This document shows positions 35,317-45,576 of a stretch of 64,000 nt of DNA, piece after piece. The DNA is from Rhododendron vialii (Eukaryota > Streptophyta > Magnoliopsida > Ericales > Ericaceae). The stretch's first letter is position 1. The number at the start of each line of letters is the position of its first letter. The position numbers and the translations under genes are program-made. Below the pieces are notes generated by a model that saw only the letters and a program-made list of their open reading frames with translations, was not told the DNA's origin and did no database searches. Location of the stretch: contig NC_080568.1 in the NCBI RefSeq assembly GCF_030253575.1, positions 33,197,001 through 33,261,000 on the forward strand. The letters are read 5' to 3'.

Positions 35317-35352
<36 letters not shown>
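34141..35352 (-). mobile_element. candidate non-LTR-derived element
   Basis: On the - strand, (CT)n tracts and repeated ttcttacggctagggt lead into a GC-rich, G/T-biased stretch. It ends tttatggctttaatgaaatg then ataataaaataaaataaaa, resembling a LINE-like 3' end. No reverse transcriptase is seen and no target duplication was found. Open frames on both strands here look like compositional artefacts. Confidence 0.4.
35222..35352. repeat. duplicated 60-bp block with (GA)n
   Basis: accctagccgtaagaagaaa plus actttctagaa and a (GA)n run occurs twice, at about 35231 and 35291. A shorter form lies just upstream. Confidence 0.85.
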
Positions 35353-35358
<6 letters not shown>

Positions 35359-35447
35359 AGCTATGATTATTATAGTATTTTTGGACCATAAAAACCAATC
35401 ATCTTCTTGACCAATAATCGTCAGGCCTAAGTCAATTATGGACTAAT

Positions 35448-35595
35448 TAATCGTGTTTTAAATGTGGTTCCATTAACACTTGTAGTATTTAAATTCTAAT
35501 TGTGTTTTTAAAAATGGTTCATTAACACTTGTAAGTATTTAAATTTTAATTGTGCTTTGAATATGGTTCATTAACACTTGTGGTATTTAAAAATT
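35448..35595. repeat. 50-bp minisatellite, three copies
   Basis: Units start at 35448, 35498 and 35548; each includes atggttcattaacacttgta. The period is close to 50 bp. Confidence 0.9.
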
Positions 35596-35599
35596 TAGT

Positions 35600-36714
35600 C
35601 ATTGCAACATCCTTGTTTTAGTGGTTACATGATAACAACTGTGCACTGAGAGCTGGTTTGATTTATATTTATTTGGATTTGGAAATCTAAACATTTATCT
35701 TAAAAATTTCAGTGCTTTCCCCGCATGGCTAAGAGTAAACCAAAAAACAAATAGATGTCAACTGAAAAACCGAATTAAGTTTCATAAACAACGCCCACTC
35801 AATGTGAATCACACCCGATCCCATTCCGACCTTAATATATATATATACTAGTGCTAGCCCGTGCCTACGGCACTACGCATCCCGGTTGGAAAGAGATGGT
35901 AGTTGTGTGATTTAGGTGAAAACCATGGACACTTATCCGGGAAGTGGGAGGATGCACTACAGCCTTCTGATCAAATGAATCTAAGTCGTTCCAACAACTT
36001 GTCCCCACACCTTTCTGTTTTATAATAGAGATGTGTAGGGGTGTAGTCAGGGGTTCGGAGATTAGTGGGGGCACTTTTTTAAAAATTGCTCACGAAAATA
36101 GAATTCACAATGATAGAATAATAGTTTAAACCTTTGCGCTACAAATAATAAAAGAGCTAGCGTGTTTATTAATTACGAGAATTTGCTTACACAAATAATG
36201 AAAAGAGACCAGTGATTGATAAGAGCAATTCTAATTTCCAATACTAAGCAATCTTATTCGATTAGAAAGTTTTTTCAAATTTTATTCCTAAATTTCTGAA
36301 TTCAAATTGGATTGTCGATTCTATTGTGAGAGAGAAACAAACAAGACTACTTATGTCTCAAAATTCCAAATAATTCTTAGATTGGAGGAGTAATGCATAT
36401 AGCCCATTGTTTAATACTCACTCACTTTTGGATTTTTTATATTTTTTATATTATGCATTAGAGAGTTTTAATTGTAAGTGGTAGTTATTTTTTCGTTAGA
36501 CAACTCATTTTACTAATGGCAGATTGTTGAGTAACGCGTAAGAACCTACCCTTGGGGGAACAACACTTGAACACGGCAGTCTAATAATTGAAATAAAAGG
36601 TTAAGTGTGAGATAATTTACAAAATCCATTAGAAAGATCAGAAAGAGAATAATTTATGAAAGACAATTCATAACGAAAAACGTTAATGCTAGGGACACGC
36701 TTATCGGTTATTCC
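35600..36714. other. gene-free spacer
   Basis: No gene. At 36030-36085 gtagtcaggggttcggagat and gggggcactttt look like a relic of a common plant repeat. (AT)n at about 35837-35848. Confidence 0.4.
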
Positions 36715-36806
36715 CCGACCACTTCTCTTTCTCATATGTGTAGGGGGGCCCATGCTACAATTTATAAATGTGTGGGGCCGACACATACGTGAGAGATGAG
36801 TGGTCA
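36715..36806. mobile_element. short inverted-repeat element
   Basis: gaccacttctctttctcat at the left pairs with atgagtggtc and cacatacgtgagag at the right. Probably a small MITE; no target duplication was identified. Confidence 0.45.
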
Positions 36807-36809
36807 TTA

Positions 36810-37540
36810 GAAGATCCACAATGGGTTCACTAACTAGTATTTTAAGTGTGTGTATTAAGATTTAGCAAACAAAAATATATTTTTGTGTCACAAACTCACA
36901 ATGCTTGTATTAGTTTGTGTGCTAGAGTGTGGTAAATCTAGTAGTGTGCTAGCATGTGTGCCAAATTTGACAAAAAATCTAGCAAATAATAAGTGGGTCC
37001 CATCTTTATAAATACAAACATCATCTATAAAACATAAATATCCACTACTCTTAATACACAATTTTTTTCTATGCAAAAAGGTGTTTTGGAGTACGTGTTT
37101 GCTTTAATCCATCTTGATCCAAAACACTTTTTTTTGTCTCCATTAATTCCTTCAAATGTGGGGAAAAAAACCTTTTTTCCATTCTCCAAATATAGAGGAT
37201 GAAAATACAATTAATCTCAAGAGGAGAATAGGTTGAGCACTATTTTTCTCCAAAATAATGATTGATGTCAAAACACTTTTTGAAGAATGGATTGGAATAG
37301 ATTTTGGATAGTAATAATGCCAAAACTGTTTTTGTTGGTGCCAAAACTCCAGTGCATAAAAGTCTTGTACATTACAAATGGTACATGTGCCTTTTGTGTA
37401 CTAAAATTTTGGCATCAACAAAAATGGTTTTGACACCAATAAAACCGGTTTTTGCATTATTATTTTCCTAGATTTTTTCCTTCAAAATGGAGGAATAAAG
37501 AAAGTTTTGAAAGAATAGAGAGCATGGATTGGAGATGCTC
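36810..37540. mobile_element. possible PIF-Harbinger MITE
   Basis: Left end gaagatccacaatggg and right end tggattggagatgctc are inverted at about 12 of 18 positions, with TTA and TAA at the borders. Inside, 37310-37475 forms its own inverted repeat (ttttggcatcaacaaaaa type). Confidence 0.45.
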
Positions 37541-37673
37541 TAAATCATAACTCCATCAGCTGCCATGAGATTGGAGTACAGTACTTACCTTGTTTTACAC
37601 TCCAAGATAAGAGTTACCTCAGCATTGCGTAGGGTAAAAAATGAAAGAAAAAAGAATATCAGCATTGCGAGAA

Positions 37674-37821
37674 GGAAATTGATATTCACATTTCCTTTTT
37701 ATTATTCACACTCATTTTTTTATTTTTTAGTGTTGAAAGTGTATGTGTTTTCTTATTAAAAGACAAAAAAGAAAAAGAAAAAGAATGGATAATAAAAAAA
37801 AAAGAGTGTGAATATCAATTC
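37674..37821. mobile_element. MITE of the gaattgatattcac family
   Basis: Inverted ends gaaattgatattcaca and gtgtgaatatcaattc. Flanks ttgcgagaa and ttgcgaaaa may be a 9-bp duplication. Related to 8135-8258 and 18789-18996. Confidence 0.75.
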
Positions 37822-38241
37822 ACTTGCGAAAACTCGAGAAGGCAATCATGTCTCCAGCAAGATTGAGCGGTGAATCTCCCTGTTTGGTTTGGGTTTGAGA
37901 GAGATTTTTGAAAGTAACAAGAATGACGAAAAATAGATAAAGAAAATTTATAGGCGACCGCGAGTAAGAATTTTAAGACCCAAAACAATCCTCGTAAAAG
38001 AAAAGGAAACAAAAACGAGTGGGGAATCAATGGATTAATCGTGGAGTACTAATTTGAACAATACATGCCAAGATTTATTATAACGGACAAATATGAAAAG
38101 TTAGTCCCAACGGCCACATGAGAGGGAAAAGAAATCTATCGTTTTCGTTGAATTGTAGGTTCAAAAGAAGGAGCGTGGGACACTGGGACCATATACTGTA
38201 TCATATTTTGTACCACAACTCAAGTACTCTCTCATCCATTC

Positions 38242-38470
38242 AAAAAAAAATTTAAGTGCCAAGCGGGTATCACGTGGTACCCGCTCGCATATCCGAGTCG
38301 TCCATTCCGTATTTGAACGGCTCAGTTTGGAGAAAGAAAAAGGAGAGATAAAGTGTTGGGGTGAGAGGAGAGAAAGAATTTCAATACGAACCGTCCAAAA
38401 ATGTATCGAACGGTTCGGATGCGCTCAGCAGATACCACGTAGAATATACCCGCTCGGCACTGAAAAATCT
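38242..38470. mobile_element. Mutator-type MITE, agtgccgagcgggta family, copy 1
   Basis: Left aagtgccaagcgggtatcac and right cccgctcggcact are inverted. The interior carries an inverted pair built on gaccgtccaaaaatg-like sequence and a purine-rich middle (gagaggagagaaag). Copies 2 and 3 are at 60536-60723 and 61550-61778. Confidence 0.75.
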
Positions 38471-39104
38471 CTCCATTCATTCCTATTGTTGTTGGCAAAT
38501 TTGATCATTCCGTACACTTTAACTTCTGGTATGCATAAAAAATGTTACGCATTTTCATATTGAATACTATAGTAGTAGTACGTTTACCACTGAATACAAT
38601 TACTCGGACTATTGGGGTCTGCGTAATCTTAGAGGGACACGAGTACGAGATGGAGGGACACAGATTCGGACCCGAGACGTATGCGAGATCCACAAATATC
38701 GGATTATTCTGAATGCATCTTTATCCAAATCTATATCCACCTTCCATAAGGTCCCATAACATTATTTTAACTCTCTCTTTATCTATTGACACTCTTCTTT
38801 TTTTTTCTTTTTTTTTTTTGCCTTTATTCACATAAAAGTATCAAATTGTCCTTGACATGAAAAATGTGACTCAAGAATCCAGAGGTAAGGGTAATTTAGA
38901 AATTTTTTACATAAATAAAAAAGACAAATAAAAAGTGCGAATAGGAAAAAAAAAAAGAGGAATGAACACTTGGTTAACTTACGAGTTTTGGATTTTTTTT
39001 TTAACTCTTGCGCATTATTGTACGGGCAATTTTAGTGTAGTGCGTCATTGGTAGGTTAAGCGTCACTATGAAGGGGCGCGCACGACTTCTCCGCAATCTA
39101 CAGC

Positions 39105-39131
<27 letters not shown>
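39105..39131 (+). repeat. (CT)n in ERF 5' leader
   Basis: 27 bp of CT about 150 bp upstream of the chosen ERF start, in the likely 5' UTR, sense strand. Confidence 0.85.
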
Positions 39132-39135
<4 letters not shown>

Positions 39136-39280
39136 CTACAAAAAGCCTTTGTCAGCTTGCTTCTCTCTCCAACGGCAACTTCCATTTCTGTCTCTCTTTC
39201 ATTTCCTTGCCTTTCTTTTCCCTATTGTTTTATTTGCTAAATTGGTAAGAAGAATAACCAAGAAATCATCATTTACTTCA

Positions 39281-39982
39281 ATGGCCAAACCTGCACAAAG
39301 TTCAGCAGAGGAAACTGAAACCACCAAAACCAGCTCATTCCCGTCGTCGTCGTCGTCGTCGTCTTCTTCTTCCTCAACATCTTCATCTGGGTCTGCTCAG
39401 TCCTTGCCAAACTCGGCCTCGAACCAACTCACTACCACCAGTACCAACAACAAACAGTACCCAGTTTACAGGGGAGTCCGGAAGCGTAGCTGGGGCAAGT
39501 GGGTGTCCGAAATCCGCCAGCCCAGAAAGAAATCGCGCATTTGGCTCGGCACTTACAACACCGCGGAGATGGCGGCCCGGGCGCACGACGCCGCCGCGCT
39601 GAGCATCAAGGGCAAATCGGCGATCCTCAACTTCCCTCAGCTCGCCGCGTCGCTGCCCCGTCCCGAGTCCCTCTCTCCTCGCGACGTTCAAGCCGCCGCG
39701 GCCAAAGCGGCCGCGATGGAGCATTTCAGTTCTCCTATGATCACTTCCTCGTCGTCGGAAGCTTCGGTTGCGACGACCGCTTCCGACGAACTGGGCGAGA
39801 TAATTGAGTTACCGAGTTTGGAAGGGAGTTTAGACTCGCCCGAGTCGAGAACAGAGTCCTTTTTTGTTGACTCGGTTGATGGGTGGATTTATTCGCCTTG
39901 GGGGTGGCAAGAAACTGGGTTCTGCGGCGATTATTTTGATCAGTCGGGGGAGGCAGATTATGTGATTCCATTATTTCAATGA
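39281..39982 (+). CDS. AP2/ERF transcription factor, DREB A-4/TINY-like
   Basis: Intronless, 233 residues from the ATG at 39281. The AP2 domain spans about residues 62-119 ([20 protein letters not shown] ... [15 protein letters not shown]), with the YRG and RAHD elements. Valine at domain position 14 (residue 75) marks the DREB side. Position 19 is Q (residue 80) instead of E, as in some A-4 members. A serine tract covers residues 22-37. Downstream are [19 protein letters not shown] and an acidic [15 protein letters not shown] block as in TINY-like factors; the C-terminus is VIPLFQ. It should bind DRE/GCC-type elements in the nucleus. The in-frame ATG at 39068 would add a (CT)n-encoded leader unlike the family, so it was not chosen. 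The coding region is much more GC-rich than its surroundings. Confidence 0.94.
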   Translation: MAKPAQSSAEETETTKTSSFPSSSSSSSSSSSTSSSGSAQSLPNSASNQLTTTSTNNKQYPVYRGVRKRSWGKWVSEIRQPRKKSRIWLGTYNTAEMAARAHDAAALSIKGKSAILNFPQLAASLPRPESLSPRDVQAAAAKAAAMEHFSSPMITSSSSEASVATTASDELGEIIELPSLEGSLDSPESRTESFFVDSVDGWIYSPWGWQETGFCGDYFDQSGEADYVIPLFQ

Positions 39983-40997
39983 GCTTGAGTTTGAAATATA
40001 GGACTCGTCTTAGTCGAGCTGCACGTAAACAGCCGAGGCACTGAGTTATCAAAAAATACTTAGCTTTCAGTTTCAGACTTGTCCATATAAGCTTTCAGTT
40101 CCTGTGTATAAGTACTTGTCCATATAAGATTAGTTCAAAATACCTTATTATTCTCGGGCTGTGTCAGTGTAAGATCATAGGTACTCCTAGTTGGAGCCAT
40201 AAGATTAGGTCTTCAATAACGGCCATGTACACTTTTTACTGAGATATTATGGTAGACTTCAACTCAAAATGCTGTGATTCTTCCACTTTTCTTAATGGTT
40301 AATTTCGCTCTTGTAGTGTGTCCACATTTTTAATAGAAAAAAATCAAAGAATTTTCGTTCTTTGTTTCCAAGAATATGTAGTATTGAATTGAACGAGCAA
40401 GGACATTTTATTTTTGTAGTATCGAAAAAAGAAATTGAACACGAAATTAATTAAGGACCGCAAATAAATTTAGACCACACAATTGATGTTTTAAGATCGA
40501 CGATTTTATCGGTTCTGATTCTGAGATTGCCGAGAGTCGGTACGTGCACGAATGTGCTTTCTGAATACTCATTTAGGGAGTTTAAAGCCTTTCTCGGAAA
40601 TAAATGAAATAGGGTTTCTTCGGTACGTTGCACATCACATATTTCAATCAAAGTTTTTGGATTACAGTTTGAGATATGCTTTATTTAAGACAGTGAAGGA
40701 TTGGAAACCCCAATGGTTTGGCCAGAGTATTCGTTCCTTCATAAGGTTTTAGGTTCAATTTCCTTCAAAGAAATTATAGGGATTAATCCGAAGCGCACGC
40801 AAGTTGACCCGAAACACCCTACATTACCGGAAAAGAGAAGAAGAAGAGGAGAAAGATGGCAAGTTTCAATCGAACGTTGCAGGACTACTTGCAATTGTTT
40901 GTTACCGTTGAATGATCACCACTCTCCAATGGGCGGTCTAAATGGGTCTATGGGCATTTTGCAACACTTGTAAAGATGCAGTTTCATCTTCTACAAA

Positions 40998-40998
<1 letters not shown>
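39983..40998. other. ERF 3' flank and spacer
   Basis: Holds the ERF 3' UTR; no other gene or bounded repeat seen. Confidence 0.4.
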
Positions 40999-41030
<32 letters not shown>

Positions 41031-41409
41031 GTCGGGTTCCGGTGAAGGATCCCGCATTTTTTTAAAATGCGGGACTCCCCTTCCCGATTGAATTTCGATG
41101 ATCCGAGCCGCTCAAAGTGATCAGAACATGATTTTAAGGGTCCCCGCGAGAAATCAGCAAAAAAAATGACCGGGAATGGTTTCATCCGAGCAGTTTTTAT
41201 TGAATGGTTCAAAAAAAACTGCTCGGATGAAGTCCTTCCCGGTCATTTTTTTCGCTGATTTCTCGCGGGGACCCTTAAAATCAAGTTCTGCACATATTGA
41301 ACGGTTCGGATTTTCAAAATTTGATCGGAAAATGAAAATCCCGCATTTTAACAAAGTGAGGAATCCCTCACTTGATAATTTGTGTGTGTATATATATATA
41401 TATATATAT
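40999..41409. mobile_element. foldback element with (TA)n(CA)n ends
   Basis: Two arms of about 180 bp meet near 41203. Shared arm segments include gggtccccgcgagaaatcag and its complement at 41251-41272. The outermost sequence on the left is (TA)n(CA)n and on the right (TG)n(TA)n, so even the microsatellites are inverted copies. Confidence 0.75.
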
Positions 41410-42158
41410 TATTCTGAAAAGAAACAGCCTCCACTCTGAAAAATGACTTATTAACAAAATTAGATATAGAAGATGACGCCTTAAGCTGTTGGTTCAGGAA
41501 GTCAAGTCCAATGATATACTCTCCTGTACCCTCTCTATTAGGAAATCATTTGAATCGTTGGTAGACTTCCATAAAAAAGTCGTATATTTATTGTACTATA
41601 TATATATATATGAGATATTCCCTAACCAGAAGGGAAGGGGTTTGGCTTCGGAGCCCAACTAAGGTACACCATTTGATGTAGACCGAACATACATTAGATT
41701 GCGTGAGGCCCGAAAATAGATCTCACACTATTGATCGGAGTTGGTCAATTCAAATATTATCTTAAATGTCACCTATAGAAAATCAGCTAATTCGAATATT
41801 GGTAAAGACTTGATCAATTCATTCAATTTTCTTCCCCTGCGAATTCACGGATGAAAATCGACCGAGTCCGTACCGGTATTTGAATGAGCTGAATTTTTAC
41901 AAGAAGCCTTAAAAACATGTTAAAAACAAATTGAAATGGCTCCGATCATTTATGTGAGATCTCGAGATAGGTCCCACACAATCCGGCGTGCATGCAGAAA
42001 AAGAAAATAAGTGTTTATCATTCATGAGGTCGCATGCTCGAATTCCACGAGGTCAAACTTTCCAAACCTTCAGGCCAATGGAGAATTTGCTAGGTTACTA
42101 AAACTTAAGAGACCTTGAATTAGTCATGATATACACAAGCTGAACCGGACATCCAGCA

Positions 42159-42257
<99 letters not shown>

Positions 42258-42850
42258 CCACGCGCTATTCCCTTCTATTATATACACTAGTAAACTCGTG
42301 CATCAAATTGTGAATAATATCATTGGTTAGGTCCACGATTTAACAAATAATATCTAACATTCTTGTTTTTTTTTGTAGTCCACTAGTTTTATAGCTGTCT
42401 CATCAAATCAAATCAAATCAAATAAGCATCCACCCACCTCCAAAGCCTCTTTGATTGGGTGTGGAGAATGCCAGCTGATTTGGTGGTTATGATGGTCTAA
42501 TCAACGTGATTGTCCCCCCTAATTACCAAATCAAGATGATTGGTCTTTCTAATTTGTGATTAATCAAAACTCCACGCATTAGAAATGTACATATTATATG
42601 TGATTAACGTGGTCGCCTATTAGAATTATTAGTACAGTACAATCAATAATCATAAAACTCGAACCTGAGTATCTTTATGTACGGATCGTTTCACACGCGA
42701 TTAACACCTAATTACTTGATTAATGTGGTTGCTAGATACATTAGCGACAGATTCGTTTATAGTATATTCTCCACTGATCATATCTCTCTTAGTAAAAGAC
42801 CAAGAAATGTGATCGACATCATTCCTACTTATTCTTATAAAAATAAATCA
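41410..42850. other. gene-free spacer with long (TA)n
   Basis: No gene. (TA)n of about 80 bp at 42165-42243, and (caaat)n at about 42403-42422. Confidence 0.5.
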
Positions 42851-43174
42851 CTTGGCTTATTTTTTTATTCTTATTCAAATTTTTTTCGCATTTGTTAGTT
42901 TTTTGTCGATTTTTTAGAAATTATTGCTTCTTTAAAACAAGAGGAATCTAAAAAGTAAAAAACTACGATCGAAATTTAATTTTTTTAAATAAAGACGAAA
43001 AAATTGACTTATTAGCTTATTTTTGTCTTTATTCAAAAAAATTAAGTTTCGATCGTAATTTTTTACTTTTTAGATTCCTCTCGCCATGACAAAACAATAA
43101 TTTCCAAAAAATTGACGAAAAACTAATAAATACGAAAAAATGTTAAATAAGAACAAAAAAATAAGCCAAATGGC
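42851..43174. mobile_element. AT-rich foldback MITE
   Basis: Arms of about 150 bp: cttggcttattttttt at the left pairs with aaaaaaataagccaa at the right; aattacgatcgaaac pairs with its complement near the centre (about 43010). Flanking aatggcttattggctt repeats blur the right end. Confidence 0.7.
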
Positions 43175-43356
43175 TTATTGGCTTATTTAGCCGAACAACC
43201 CATTTGCTTCATCTTGTGAGATTCATGTTATTTATTCTACTACATTTTCCACATTGCATTTATTTGTCACGTTTATTGGAGTATTATGTTTGTGTGCATG
43301 TGAATAACAAGAATGATAATCTACCGCCAAGAGTTTGGTTGTGTGAGAGCATGACG

Positions 43357-43603
43357 GGAGTGGGGGGCTGTCCCTTGAGGAGGGACAGTAGCGTGCTGTG
43401 AAGCGGCAAAACGGAATCTTCCCAAGTCCGAAAACTTGATCCGATACGTTCACTTGAAAGTTCTCGTTGCGTACTATGGCCTTGCAAAAAATTGAGACAT
43501 TCGAACGTCGATAACCTAGTGAACGAATCAAGTGAACGTTTCAAATCAAATTTTTTGGCTCGGGAAGACGCTGTTTTGTCCCTTGAGGAACAGCGGCTCC
43601 CCA
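43357..43603. mobile_element. foldback relic, ggggctgtccctt family
   Basis: Starts gtggggggctgtcccttgag then ggacagtagcgtgctgt; ends tcccttgaggaacagcggct. It shares its tip with the element at 61800-62217. Arms are weakly preserved (gttcactt against aagtgaac). Confidence 0.5.
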
Positions 43604-44398
43604 ACTCTGAGCTTGACAAAAAGTAAAAGCCTTATTGTCCAAAACTCGTGAGTTTGGTTCCCACCACGAGCACAAAAACTATTAGGGCAACTGGAGATTT
43701 TATTAATTTCAAAGTTTTGGAATTAATCGATGGATGTATAAGCTAGTTCAAACACCCAATTATAAGAAACGACGAGAAAGTAAAATGGATGCACAGCTCT
43801 CAATCTACGACTCTTTTTTAAGCACTCCTCAAACGTTAGGACCTCTATGTTTCAAATTTGCATTACTTAAGGTACATAGTACATAATCTGCGACTTTCAA
43901 GAAAAGGGACATCATCTGCAGGATGGACATGCTAGTTCTGTTCGAAGCTATATGATTCCCCGAAGAAGACACGAAATTAGACTATAAACATGTTGAGGAC
44001 CATATTTTTGGCGCGGCATCAATTCTCGATACCCTCCTCGATATTCCCTCGGATTCTTGCATATCCCTCCTTCCAACTTAACTACAGTTATAAATTTGGT
44101 CAAACAGATCCGCTAGGCATTCAATCTCACAAAGCATGAAATGTAAGTACTACTACATCCTATAGGATTACGTGTGTCATATTCATAATCGGATCAATCA
44201 ACCACGGCCTTCAGGTAATGATGCATACATAAGCACGTTTTCTTATAGGTACACACACAAAAAAAGAAAAAAAAAAAAAAAAAGTGAGGCAGAAGCATTT
44301 GTCCAAGATAATTCTTTTGCAGGCATTGCTTCACAGAAAATGCTACCTACTATAATGGTAGGAACACAATCATTTGCTAAGATTGAGTCATTACTTGA
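43604..44398. other. gene-free spacer
   Basis: No gene recognised. A-run at about 44260-44283. Confidence 0.4.
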
Positions 44399-44541
44399 TG
44401 CTAGAATTGTACACACAATCATTACTTCTTGTCATGCTTCACAGAAAATGCTAGAATTGTACACACAATCATTGTTTCTTGTCATGCTTCACAGAAAATG
44501 GTAGAAATGCGCTCTCTCTCTCTCACAGAAAATGCTAGAAA

Positions 44542-44577
<36 letters not shown>
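44399..44577. repeat. 50-bp tandem repeat ending in (CT)n
   Basis: tgctagaattgtacacacaa and the following tgtcatgcttcacagaaaat recur with a period of about 50 bp from 44399. Degenerate last units are interrupted by CT runs, the last at 44547-44577. Confidence 0.85.
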
Positions 44578-44579
<2 letters not shown>

Positions 44580-44742
44580 CTAAGTGGAGGGGAAACATTA
44601 CCTTCCTTCTTATTGGTTGAAATGACGTGGATTCCACCACAAAGTATGTCATGCTTGCCAAAAAGTGTATTGCACAGGTGGCACCTACACCATTTCAACC
44701 AATAAGAGGAAAAGTATTGTTCACTCTTTTAAGGAGGGTGAA
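44580..44742. mobile_element. MITE with ttattggttgaaatg inverted repeats
   Basis: cttattggttgaaatg at the left pairs with catttcaaccaataag at the right; the pairing extends outward imperfectly to about 30 bp. Confidence 0.65.
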
Positions 44743-45576
44743 CAAAATTGCACTCGCCTCAAGTTAGGGTCTATGTGGCTTAAGCCAGACCTTGATTAGT
44801 TTAGCTATGAGGCTTTCTTGTCAGCAACGTGAGACTTTCATGAACCCCAGACCCACCTACTTAAAAAGGTAAACATCATTGTCACCGAAAAAATGACTCA
44901 ATTTGAGCTGCAACAGATTATGGCAAGGGATGACTCTGGATTTTCTTTACGTGTTCTTCACACTCATTTGAATTGGTTCCATACTACATAAGATTTGAGA
45001 CTTTCAAGAGCGAGCAAAATCCAATGGGCCAACCTTCCCACAATCGAGCTCATGCAAAATAGCTATGGAAACGGGCTCAGCTTCACAGTGCGACCACATG
45101 ACCTAAGATTGTGGGGGATTGGCCCCGGGATTACCAGAAGAGTAAGACTTCTTCCTTGATGTTGATCCTAAATAATTTCATGCTTTACCACAGATTTGCT
45201 CACTAACCCACAATATGGAGAGGGTGAGTTTGCGAGGCAATCATACCGAGAATTAATTATTGAAAAACTAACCAAGTGGATTGAATTGAGTTCCAAAAAC
45301 TTTCGATTCACACTGAATACATTGTAAGAGTATTTCCCCCATCAGATTCTTAAGTGAACCTACCATACTACTCTAACTTGACCTTTAAGTAATCCTCAGT
45401 TCCTCACCACCTTTGATAAAGGGTAAACAAGCATTCTCAACATTATTATGCCCTGAAGGAAAACATACCTAAAATCTTTAGTACATCCTCAAGTTAATCC
45501 AGCAATGAACGTATTTGAGCAGAAATAACGATGGGAGCAAATACTGTCCATGACATCTATGCCAATCCGCAGTGAC
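44743..45576. other. spacer 3' of CPN60B
   Basis: Includes the 3' UTR of the - strand chaperonin gene at its right end. No other gene seen. Confidence 0.4.

Noticed and set aside
39068-39280. N-terminal extension of the ERF protein from an upstream ATG
   Set aside because: It would translate the (CT)n leader into a SLSLSLS run unlike any ERF; the ATG at 39281 gives the usual MAKP-like start.
44399-44545. CRISPR-like array of ~50-bp repeats
   Set aside because: Units are contiguous without distinct spacers, in a plant genome; a simple minisatellite.
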